A DNA stretch of 64,000 nt from assembly GCF_009192945.1 (NCBI RefSeq), contig NZ_NSET01000051.1, forward strand, positions 1 through 64,000. The letters run 5' to 3'. Positions within the stretch are counted from its first letter, which is position 1. Each line of letters starts with the position of its first letter. This DNA comes from Xanthomonas maliensis. Its GTDB lineage: Bacteria > Pseudomonadota > Gammaproteobacteria > Xanthomonadales > Xanthomonadaceae. Under the pieces are notes generated by a model, which made no database searches, had not been told where the DNA came from, and saw nothing but the letters and a program-made list of their open reading frames with translations. Both the position numbers and the translations under genes were made by a program. Shown here piece after piece: positions 28,744 through 35,487 of the stretch.

Positions 28744-30201
28744 TCAGTGACCGCCCCCATCCAGCGCCTTCAGCTCGCTGACCAGCGCGCCGGCCGCTTC
28801 GGCGCCATCGCCGTAGAGCATGCGGGTGTGGTCGGCATAGAACAACGCATTCTCGATACCGGCAAAACCGGTGCCCTTGCCGCGCTTGATCACCACCGTG
28901 TTGCGGGACTGCACCACATCCAGGATCGGCATGCCGTAGATCGGGCTGGCCGGGTCGGTGCGGGCGACCGGGTTGACCACGTCGTTGGCACCGATCACCA
29001 GTGACACGTCGGTGCTGGCGAATTCGGGATTGATGTCGTCCATGTCGGCGATCAGGTCGTAGGGCACGCCGGCCTCGGCCAACAGCACGTTCATGTGCCC
29101 AGGCATGCGGCCGGCGACCGGGTGGATCGCAAACTTGACCTTGACCCCGCGGGCGATCAACCGTTGCGCCAGTTCCCAGATCTTGTGCTGGGCCTGCGCC
29201 ACCGCCATGCCGTAACCGGGCACGATCACCACCCGCTCGGCAAAGGCCATCATCGCCGCCACGTCGCCGGCCTCGATCGGCTTCTGCGTGCCGGCGATCG
29301 CCTGACCCTGGCCACCACCGCCGAAGTTGGAGAACAGCACGCCACTGATCGGCCGGTTCATCGCCTTGGCCATCAAGCGGGTCAACAGGATGCCGGCCGC
29401 GCCGACCATCATGCCGGCGATGATCAAGGCCTCGTTGCCCAGCACATAGCCCTCGAATGCGACCGCCAGTCCGGTGAAGGCGTTGTACAGCGAGATCACC
29501 ACCGGCATGTCCGCGCCGCCGATCGGCAGCGTCATCAACACGCCCAGCGCCAGCGCCACCGCGAAAAAGGCGACGATGGCGCTGGAACTCAGGCTGCTCA
29601 CCGCCCAACCGCCCAATCCCAGCATTGCCAGGCACACCAGCAGGTTGACCGCTTGCTGGCCCGGGAAGGTCACCCGCCGATCCAGCCGGCCATCGAGCTT
29701 GGCCCAGGCGATGATCGAGCCGGACAACGACACCGCGCCAATCGCTGCACCGACCACCGCCAGCACCAGGGTGCTTGTCTCGGGCAGCCGCGCGGCCAGC
29801 GCAGCGATCGCGCTCTGGCTCCAATGGCTGGTGTCGCGCTGCGCCAATGCGGAAAAACGCAGCAGCTCCACCGCGCCGATCGCCGCCGCCGAGCCGCCAC
29901 CCATGCCGTTGTACAGCGCCACCATCTGCGGCATGTCGGTGATAGCCACCTTCTTGGCCGACAGCCACGCCGCGCCGGTACCCAGCACGATCGCCAGCAG
30001 GATCAGCGACAGGTTGTGCAGGCCAGGCAGCAGGAAGGTGGCAGCGGTGGCGATCAGCATGCCCAGGCCGGCCCAGCGGATGCCGCTGCGCGCGGTCAGC
30101 GGCGAGGCCATGCGCTGCAGGCCAAGCAGGAACAGCGCGGCGGCCACCAAGTAGCTGGACTTGACCAGCCACGCCAGCAACTCCGGCAGCGATAGATTCA
30201 T
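28744..30201 (-). CDS. pntB: NAD(P) transhydrogenase subunit beta
   Basis: Inner-membrane proton-translocating transhydrogenase, beta chain, 485 residues. About nine hydrophobic segments fill residues 1-270. The NADP(H)-binding domain III follows, with VIVPGYGMAVAQAQHKI, HPVAGRMPGHMNVLLAEAGVPYD and INPEFASTDVSLVIGANDVVNPVA. The conserved KRGKGTGFAGIENALFY near the end is also seen. It overlaps pntA2 by 4 bases (ATGA). It makes NADPH from NADH using the proton gradient. Confidence 0.97.
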   Translation of the reverse strand: MNLSLPELLAWLVKSSYLVAAALFLLGLQRMASPLTARSGIRWAGLGMLIATAATFLLPGLHNLSLILLAIVLGTGAAWLSAKKVAITDMPQMVALYNGMGGGSAAAIGAVELLRFSALAQRDTSHWSQSAIAALAARLPETSTLVLAVVGAAIGAVSLSGSIIAWAKLDGRLDRRVTFPGQQAVNLLVCLAMLGLGGWAVSSLSSSAIVAFFAVALALGVLMTLPIGGADMPVVISLYNAFTGLAVAFEGYVLGNEALIIAGMMVGAAGILLTRLMAKAMNRPISGVLFSNFGGGGQGQAIAGTQKPIEAGDVAAMMAFAERVVIVPGYGMAVAQAQHKIWELAQRLIARGVKVKFAIHPVAGRMPGHMNVLLAEAGVPYDLIADMDDINPEFASTDVSLVIGANDVVNPVARTDPASPIYGMPILDVVQSRNTVVIKRGKGTGFAGIENALFYADHTRMLYGDGAEAAGALVSELKALDGGGH

Positions 30202-30503
30202 GGCGCGTCCTTGCTGGGCGGCTTGCGGCTGGACTTGAACATGTCCAGCATGCGCTCGGTGACCACATAGCCACCGGCGGCATTGCCGGCCCCCAGCATC
30301 ACCGCGATGAAGCCCAGCGCTTTCTCCAGGCCGGTGTCGGCGTGGCCGAGCACCACCATCGCGCCGATCAGCACGATCCCGTGGATGAAGTTGGAGCCGG
30401 ACATCAGCGGCGTATGCAGGATCACCGGCACCCGCGAGATGATCACGTGGCCGGCGATGGCGGCCAGCAGGAAGATATACAGCGCTACGAACCCGTCGCT
30501 CAT
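30198..30503 (-). CDS. pntA2: NAD(P) transhydrogenase subunit alpha, membrane part
   Basis: A 101-residue protein corresponding to the membrane segments at the C-terminus of one-piece PntA. It has three or four hydrophobic stretches (ALYIFLLAAIAGHVIIS, GIVLIGAMVVLG, ALGFIAVMLGAGNAAGGYVV) and the family RVPVILHTPLMSGSNFIHG. The start MSDGFVALY at 30503 was chosen over a frame extension to 30524. The catalytic NAD-binding part is encoded separately at 32079-33179. Between them lies a three-gene cassette on the other strand, so the usual pntA1-pntA2-pntB operon is split. Confidence 0.93.
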   Translation of the reverse strand: MSDGFVALYIFLLAAIAGHVIISRVPVILHTPLMSGSNFIHGIVLIGAMVVLGHADTGLEKALGFIAVMLGAGNAAGGYVVTERMLDMFKSSRKPPSKDAP

Positions 30504-30625
30504 CGTCTCGGCTCCCAAGGGCACTGCGGCCTGCCGATCATACCCATGCCACCTCGATGACGGGGGGTGTCAACCCTTCCTGCCGCCATGCGTTGACGTG
30601 GTATCGCCCTGCGGAAGCTTACGCT

Positions 30626-31186
30626 GTGCTGGTGGGAACCCCTTTCGATCCGCAAGTTGCACCGCCTGGCGCTGCTCCGTCGTCGCTGGACGCGTTCCTG
30701 GCCGGCATCGGCCCGCGCGCGTTCCGCTTTGCCGAGGCTGGCCTGCGGCACCGCGAAGACGCCCTGGACGCCGTGCAGGACAGCATGGTGCGCCTGCTGG
30801 CCTATCGCGACCGTCCGGCCAGCGAATGGACGCCGCTGTTCTGGAGCATCCTGCGCAGCCGCATCATCGACCTGCAGCGTCGCCGCAGTTTCCGCCTGAA
30901 ATTCTGGGCGCCCGCCGAGCGTCCGGACGAGGCCGGCGGCGTCGACTGGGCCGATCCCGGGGTCGGGCCGGTAGGCGAGCAACAGCAGCAACAGGCCTAT
31001 CAACGCCTGGTCGTGGCCCTGCGCGCACTTCCGGCGCGCCAGCGCGAAGCCTTCACCCTGCGCGTGCTGGAAGATCTGGACGTGGCCACCACTGCGCAGG
31101 CGATGGGCTGTTCCGAAGGCTCGGTGAAGACCCATCTGTCGCGCGCCCGCGACGCCCTGCAAAAACAGTTCGAGGATTTCCTGTGA
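30626..31186 (+). CDS. ECF-type RNA polymerase sigma factor
   Basis: A 186-residue sigma-70 family protein. Region 2 runs from about residue 15 (FRFAEAGLRHREDALDAVQDSMVRLLAYRD, LFWSILRSRIIDLQRR) and region 4 ends the protein (LPARQREAFTLRVLEDLDVATTAQAMGC, SEGSVKTHLSRARDALQ). Start GTG 30626 has GGAAG 8 bases upstream; an ATG at 30557 would add 23 residues. The next gene overlaps it (GTGA) and encodes a single-span protein, the usual place of an anti-sigma or partner. Target promoters are unknown. Confidence 0.9.
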   Translation: MLVGTPFDPQVAPPGAAPSSLDAFLAGIGPRAFRFAEAGLRHREDALDAVQDSMVRLLAYRDRPASEWTPLFWSILRSRIIDLQRRRSFRLKFWAPAERPDEAGGVDWADPGVGPVGEQQQQQAYQRLVVALRALPARQREAFTLRVLEDLDVATTAQAMGCSEGSVKTHLSRARDALQKQFEDFL

Positions 31187-31530
31187 ACCTCTCTCCCAAC
31201 CAAGTCCGGCTCGATGCGCAGCTCCGCCAGCTGCATGCCGATGCCCTGACCACGCTCAGTCCGCAGACGCTGGCCCGCCTGCGGCAGGCACGCCAGGACG
31301 CCACGCGCCGCCCGGCGGCGCGCGGTCGCTGGTGGCTGGCGACCGCGGCAGCCGCCGTACTGGCAGCCGGCCTCGGCGTGCAGCAGTACGCCGACACCCC
31401 CGCCACGACCACGCCCCCCCCCGCAACGGCGGTGGCGTCGCTGGCCAGTAGCGACACCGATGATTTATTGGCGCAGAACCCGGACCTCTATGTCTGGCTC
31501 GGCTCCGAAAACGCCCTGGCCATGGAATGA
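31183..31530 (+). CDS. DUF3619-like single-span membrane protein (possible sigma partner)
   Basis: A 115-residue protein starting with GTG inside the sigma-factor stop. The N-terminal half is a helical region (VRLDAQLRQLHADALTTLSPQTL) resembling DUF3619 proteins, which accompany ECF sigma factors in beta- and gammaproteobacteria. A single membrane segment follows (WWLATAAAAVLAAGLGVQQY), and then an acidic outer tail with DLYVWLGSE. The topology fits an anti-sigma-like regulator, but no classic zinc anti-sigma motif is visible. Inference only. Confidence 0.7.
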   Translation: MNLSPNQVRLDAQLRQLHADALTTLSPQTLARLRQARQDATRRPAARGRWWLATAAAAVLAAGLGVQQYADTPATTTPPPATAVASLASSDTDDLLAQNPDLYVWLGSENALAME

Positions 31531-32018
31531 CGCCGATGACCCGTTCGACTCGCCTGTTGCTGACCCTGCTGCTGTGCGCAGGCCCCGCCACGCTCTGGGC
31601 CCAGCATGCCCCGCCACCGCTTGAAGGCCCGCCACCCGGCCCGCCTCCAGGCGCGCCGGGGCCGCGGCCGCCGGAGACGCCGATGCCGGCGTGGGATCAG
31701 TTGTCGCCGCAACAGCGCCAGGTGCTGATCGATGCCCTGCGCGAGCGCTGGAACGATGTTCCCGAAGATCGCCCGCGGATGTACCGCCACGCCCGTCGCT
31801 GGCTGAACATGACCCCGGCACAGCGCGAGCAGGCCAAGGCCGGCATGGAGCGCTTTCGCAGCATGAGTCCGGACCAGCGCCGCCAGGCCAAGGCCTTGTT
31901 CGATCGCATGCGCACGCTGACTCCGGCCCAGCGCACCGCGTTGCAGCAGCGCTGGCAGAAGATGAGCCCGGCCGAACGCGACGCCTGGCTGCGCGCCAAT
32001 CCGCCATCCGACGACTGA
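31527..32018 (+). CDS. DUF3106 family exported protein
   Basis: A 163-residue protein with a signal peptide (LLLTLLLCAGPATLWAQ), a proline-rich stretch (PPPGPPPGAPGPRPPE) and repeated short helices of the pattern MTPAQREQAK, MSPDQRRQAK, LTPAQRTALQ, MSPAERDAW. These are typical of DUF3106 proteins and recall CpxP/Spy-like periplasmic helices. It overlaps the previous gene by ATGA. DUF3106 genes commonly follow an ECF sigma and a DUF3619 gene, so the three probably form one envelope-sensing operon; the signal is unknown. Confidence 0.82.
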   Translation: MTPMTRSTRLLLTLLLCAGPATLWAQHAPPPLEGPPPGPPPGAPGPRPPETPMPAWDQLSPQQRQVLIDALRERWNDVPEDRPRMYRHARRWLNMTPAQREQAKAGMERFRSMSPDQRRQAKALFDRMRTLTPAQRTALQQRWQKMSPAERDAWLRANPPSDD

Positions 32019-32078
32019 GCCGGCAACACCGCTCGAGAACCGCCGGCACCAGCGGCGATTCGCTCGTCGCTGCCCCGG

Positions 32079-33179
32079 TCAGCCGGCGCTGCCGGCGACT
32101 GCCGGTTGCCAACGCGTCTTGGCCAGGAGTTCATCGTCCCAGTCGAAGACCAGCGTGCCGTCCTTGATCAGCAGGGCGACGAAGGCCTGCACGTTGCGCG
32201 CGAACATCTCGCTGGCGTGGATGGCGCCCAGGCTGGCGAGATCGAGCGGGCCGGCGATGGTGATGCCATCGCGCTCGTAGGTCTCGCCCGGCCGGGTGGC
32301 CGCGCAATTGCCGCCAGTCTCCGCCGCCAGGTCCACGATCACGCTGCCGGCGCGCATACCCTGCAGCATTTCCTCGCTGAGGATGCGTGGCGCCGGCCGG
32401 CCCGGCACTGCCGCCGTGCACACCACTGCATCGATGCTCTTGAGATGCTCGGCCAAACGGCGTTGCTGTTCGGCCCGCTCGGCGTCGGTGAGTTGCCGCG
32501 CATAGCCGCCTTCGCCAACTGCGCTCACGCCCAGGTCGAGAAAACGCCCGCCCAGCGATTCGATCTGTTCGCGCGTCTCCGGCCGCACATCGAAGCCCTC
32601 GACCTGCGCGCCCAGCCGCTTGGCGGTGGCGATCGCCTGCAAGCCGGCCACGCCGGCACCGATCACCAGCACCTTGCTCGGCCGCATCGTTCCGGCGGCG
32701 GTGGTCAGCATCGGGAAGAAGCGCGGCGCCAACTGCGCGGCAATCAACATGGCCTTGTAGCCGGCCATGCCGGCCTGCGAACTCAGCACGTCCATCGACT
32801 GCGCGCGAGTGGTGCGCGGCAACCGCTCCAGCGGAAAGACGATCAGCTCGCGCGCGGCGAGCGTCTGCGCACGCGAGGGATCGGCGTCGGGATAGAGCAT
32901 GCCGACCAACACCGCCTGCGGCTTGCAGTGCTGCAGCAGATCCAACGGCGGCGGCTGCACGCACACCAGCAGATCGGCCTGCGCCAGCGCCTCGGCAGCG
33001 GCGGGCTGCGCACCGGCCTGCTGGTAGGCCGCGTCGTCGAAGCCGCTGGCACGACCGGCGTCGGCCTCGACCCAGACCTGCGCGCCCAGCGCGCCCAACT
33101 TCTTCACCGTCTCCGGCGTGGCGGCGACACGCCGCTCGCCAGGCGCCCGTTCTTTCAGCACCAGTACCTGCACCGCCAT
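32079..33179 (-). CDS. pntA1: NAD(P) transhydrogenase subunit alpha, NAD-binding part
   Basis: A 366-residue soluble domain I of transhydrogenase. It opens MAVQVLVLKERAPGERRVAATPETVKKLG, as in alanine dehydrogenase/PntA proteins. It contains SSQAGMAGYKAMLIAAQ, the Rossmann motif VLVIGAGVAGLQAIATAKRLGA and CTAAVPGRPAPRILSEEM. It ends without membrane segments, which pntA2 supplies. The frame extends upstream to 33524 but lacks features there. About 1.58 kb containing three opposite-strand genes separates it from pntA2, so it needs its own terminator and pntA2-pntB probably need their own promoter. Confidence 0.94.
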   Translation of the reverse strand: MAVQVLVLKERAPGERRVAATPETVKKLGALGAQVWVEADAGRASGFDDAAYQQAGAQPAAAEALAQADLLVCVQPPPLDLLQHCKPQAVLVGMLYPDADPSRAQTLAARELIVFPLERLPRTTRAQSMDVLSSQAGMAGYKAMLIAAQLAPRFFPMLTTAAGTMRPSKVLVIGAGVAGLQAIATAKRLGAQVEGFDVRPETREQIESLGGRFLDLGVSAVGEGGYARQLTDAERAEQQRRLAEHLKSIDAVVCTAAVPGRPAPRILSEEMLQGMRAGSVIVDLAAETGGNCAATRPGETYERDGITIAGPLDLASLGAIHASEMFARNVQAFVALLIKDGTLVFDWDDELLAKTRWQPAVAGSAG

Positions 33180-33627
33180 GGTCTGCTCCGTCGCGCGCTC
33201 CAGTGGCCGCGATGCTAGCAGAGGACCTCGCCTACGCCGGCGGTGACCCACGTGCGCGATACACGTCGCATCTACCGCAGACAACCTCGGAATCAAGCGC
33301 CCAGCGCGTGTGGAGGATGCATACGCCGGCAAGCCCGAGGCGCCCGTTTGCCGAGCTGGCGGGCCACACCACCACGCGTGACCCACGTTGGATGAAGTGA
33401 CCTGAGCGCTACAGCGATCGTCAGCGGTGAAGGGCAGGCCGGTGTAGCTTCCGCCCAGACCGGCAGCTCGGTGGATGCTCCGCGGCGCGGTTGGCTCTCT
33501 CGCTGGGGAGCGGCCCCCGCACACCGATCCTGCGTGCTGAGGCCTGCCCGAGGGGACAACCTGGACGGCAGCTTACGCGTACGGCGGGGGCTCACCGCTT
33601 AGCTCGCCTAGATCTGTGCATCTCGCA
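33180..33627. other. Intergenic region upstream of pntA1
   Basis: These 448 bases lie between the start of pntA1 and the stop of the TetR gene, both on the minus strand. They must contain the pntA1 promoter and the end of the TetR transcript. Short ORFs (for example a 100-codon frame on the minus strand at 33293-33595) are Arg/Pro-rich and look like GC-driven chance frames. I see no clear terminator or operator. Confidence 0.4.
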
Positions 33628-34233
33628 CTAGGGCTCCAGCAAACTTTTCAGCAGCGGAGCGAGCACGACCTCTGGGGCAAAGGCGCGCAATTTCTCCCGC
33701 CTGCTGTCAATCGCCAGCGAGGCATAGCCATGCACCGCGCTCCACGCGAGCAGGGTACGCTGCTCGAGCAAGTCCACACCCGGATCGCTGCCGTGAAGAG
33801 CGATCCAACGAGCTCGCACGGTTTCGCGCAGGTGAATCATTGCCGCCTCGCTAACCTGCACCAGCCGTGGCAGTCCGCACGCGCGCACATCCAGTCCGAG
33901 CATCAGCCGGAATTGCTGCGGAAATTCGACGGCGAAGCGGATATAGCCCAATCCGCAGGCCAACAATGGATCATCGAATTCCCGCTGGGTAGCGCGGATG
34001 CACTTGAGCATGCGCTCATAACCGTCAGCGGCCAGTTCCGCCAACAAACCATCCAACGAGCCAAAGTGATGCGCCGGCGCAGCATGCGACACGCCGGCAC
34101 GCCGCGCGCATTCGCGCAGGCTAACTCCCCGAAGGCCGGATTCGCCAAGCAGTTCCCAACCGGCCTGCCGCAATACGGCTGGCAGGTCGCCATGGTGATA
34201 CGCGGCGGAGCTAGAGGGATCAGATGGCGGCAT
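33628..34233 (-). CDS. TetR family transcriptional regulator
   Basis: A 201-residue repressor-type protein. The N-terminus has the YHHGDLPAVLRQAGWELL start common in one TetR subgroup, followed by the helix-turn-helix GLRGVSLRECARRAGVSHAAPAHHFGSLDGLLAELAADG. The helical C-terminal part (IRFAVEFPQQFRLMLGLDV) resembles the TetR_C_13/WHG ligand-binding domain. It is divergent from an alpha/beta hydrolase gene, and two related 19-bp palindromes lie in the 118-base space between them. Local repression of both genes is likely. Confidence 0.93.
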   Translation of the reverse strand: MPPSDPSSSAAYHHGDLPAVLRQAGWELLGESGLRGVSLRECARRAGVSHAAPAHHFGSLDGLLAELAADGYERMLKCIRATQREFDDPLLACGLGYIRFAVEFPQQFRLMLGLDVRACGLPRLVQVSEAAMIHLRETVRARWIALHGSDPGVDLLEQRTLLAWSAVHGYASLAIDSRREKLRAFAPEVVLAPLLKSLLEP

Positions 34234-34269
34234 GGCGGTTCGTTTATCGATACGTCAGTGCAGCACACA

Positions 34270-34288
34270 ATCTTGACGGCGACAAGAT
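34270..34288. promoter_or_regulatory. Predicted TetR operator 1
   Basis: ATCTTGACGGCGACAAGAT is a 19-bp near-palindrome (ATCTTGACG / CGACAAGAT, one mismatched pair around a central G). It lies 37 bases upstream of the TetR start and closely matches operator 2 in sequence and length. Binding by the divergent TetR protein is inferred from location and symmetry. Confidence 0.7.
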
Positions 34289-34309
34289 CCAGCCGCAAAA
34301 CTTTCCTGC

Positions 34310-34328
34310 ATCTTGTCACTGACAAGAT
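34310..34328. promoter_or_regulatory. Predicted TetR operator 2
   Basis: ATCTTGTCACTGACAAGAT is a perfect 19-bp palindrome with a central C, 24 bases upstream of the hydrolase ATG. Its centre is 40 bp from that of operator 1, close to four helical turns, so two dimers could bind the same face of the DNA. Confidence 0.75.
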
Positions 34329-34351
34329 TCCCTCAGTCGCCAGGAAGACTC

Positions 34352-35251
34352 ATGAGCTCGTCCATCTCCAAGCTTCGCGTGCGGCTGCTGCGCGGCCTGC
34401 TGGCTGCGGCCAGCCGCTTCGCCCCCGGCCCGACCGGGCGCTACCTGGCGCGTCGCTTTGTCACCCCCGGATCCACCGGCCGTCGGCAGGCCGCGGCCAT
34501 CGTCGCCATGCTGGACGATGTGCAACGCCAGACCGTGCGCATCGACGGCTGCGATATTGCGGTGTATGCCTGGGGCAATCCCGGCGAGCAACCGTATGTG
34601 TTGCTGTCACATGGCTGGGCAAGTTACGGCATGCGTTTTGTCGCCTGGGTGCCGCAGTTGCGTGCGCTTGGCTACGCGGTGGTCGCGTTCGATCAGGCCG
34701 CGCATGGGCTGAGCAGCGGGAAGATCAGCAATCTGCCTCACTTTGCGAAAATCCTCACCCACGTCGGCGTCCGCTTCGGGCACCCCGCGGCATTGATCGG
34801 CCACTCGCTGGGAACGGCCGCAGCGGTATTCGCCGACGATGCGGCATGGCGGCCAGCGCGCTATGTGCTGATCGCACCGCTGATAGCGCCGGCCGGCAGC
34901 GCACAGTGGCAGTTTGCCGCCGCCGGCATCGCGCCCGCGGCCTTCGCCCCGTTCGAGAACTGGCTGATCCAGCTGACCGGCAAACGCTTCGCCGACTTTG
35001 ACGCCAGCCCGCGTCTGCCGCGCTTTGATCGCCCAGCGCTGATCATCCATGACCGCCGCGACCGCGAAACACCGTGGGAGGAAGGCGCACTCTTCGCCGC
35101 ACTCTGGCCGAACGCGCAGCTGTTCACAACCGAGGGATTGGGCCATAACCGGATGGTCGATCACCCGTCGGTGATCGCACGGGCGCTGGAATTCATCGGC
35201 ACAGCGACACAGGGATCGCAAGCATTTCCACCACACGTGCCTTTGACGTAG
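34352..35251 (+). CDS. Alpha/beta hydrolase
   Basis: A 299-residue alpha/beta-hydrolase fold protein. It shows the oxyanion segment VLLSHGWASYG, the nucleophile elbow LIGHSLGTAAA (catalytic Ser), a late acid in IIHDRRDRETP and the catalytic His in GLGHNRMVDHP. The substrate is unknown. ATG 34352 has an AGGAAG ribosome site; the longer frame begins at a TTG inside operator 2 and is unlikely. Its divergent TetR neighbour suggests induction by a small molecule, perhaps an ester. Confidence 0.9.
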   Translation: MSSSISKLRVRLLRGLLAAASRFAPGPTGRYLARRFVTPGSTGRRQAAAIVAMLDDVQRQTVRIDGCDIAVYAWGNPGEQPYVLLSHGWASYGMRFVAWVPQLRALGYAVVAFDQAAHGLSSGKISNLPHFAKILTHVGVRFGHPAALIGHSLGTAAAVFADDAAWRPARYVLIAPLIAPAGSAQWQFAAAGIAPAAFAPFENWLIQLTGKRFADFDASPRLPRFDRPALIIHDRRDRETPWEEGALFAALWPNAQLFTTEGLGHNRMVDHPSVIARALEFIGTATQGSQAFPPHVPLT

Positions 35252-35487
35252 GTACGCCGCCGCGGGCGCGAATGGATGTGCAATGCGATCGTGCGTGGTT
35301 CGCGGCGCACAACCACGCGCATTAGCCTAGACGCCTGCTGTTCGCTGCCGTGCTGTGGCACTGCGATCGTCATCGACGGTCACGAGTTCCTGAGGCCATA
35401 GACGACGAGGCAGCTTGCACCACCTGCCGCGTCTGTGTTCATCGATTGTGGATTGCACCAGCGGACGCGACGCAACGACAGCGCAGC

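Noticed and set aside
30557-30625. Longer N-terminus for the ECF sigma factor starting at ATG 30557
   Set aside because: The extra 23 residues contain no sigma region, while GTG 30626 has a GGAAG ribosome site at the right distance.
33293-33595. Possible 100-residue gene upstream of pntA1
   Set aside because: Arg/Pro-rich composition, no ribosome site, no hydrophobic core; judged a chance frame.
34313-34351. TTG-initiated extension of the alpha/beta hydrolase
   Set aside because: The start would lie inside the palindromic operator, and the downstream ATG has an AGGAAG site.
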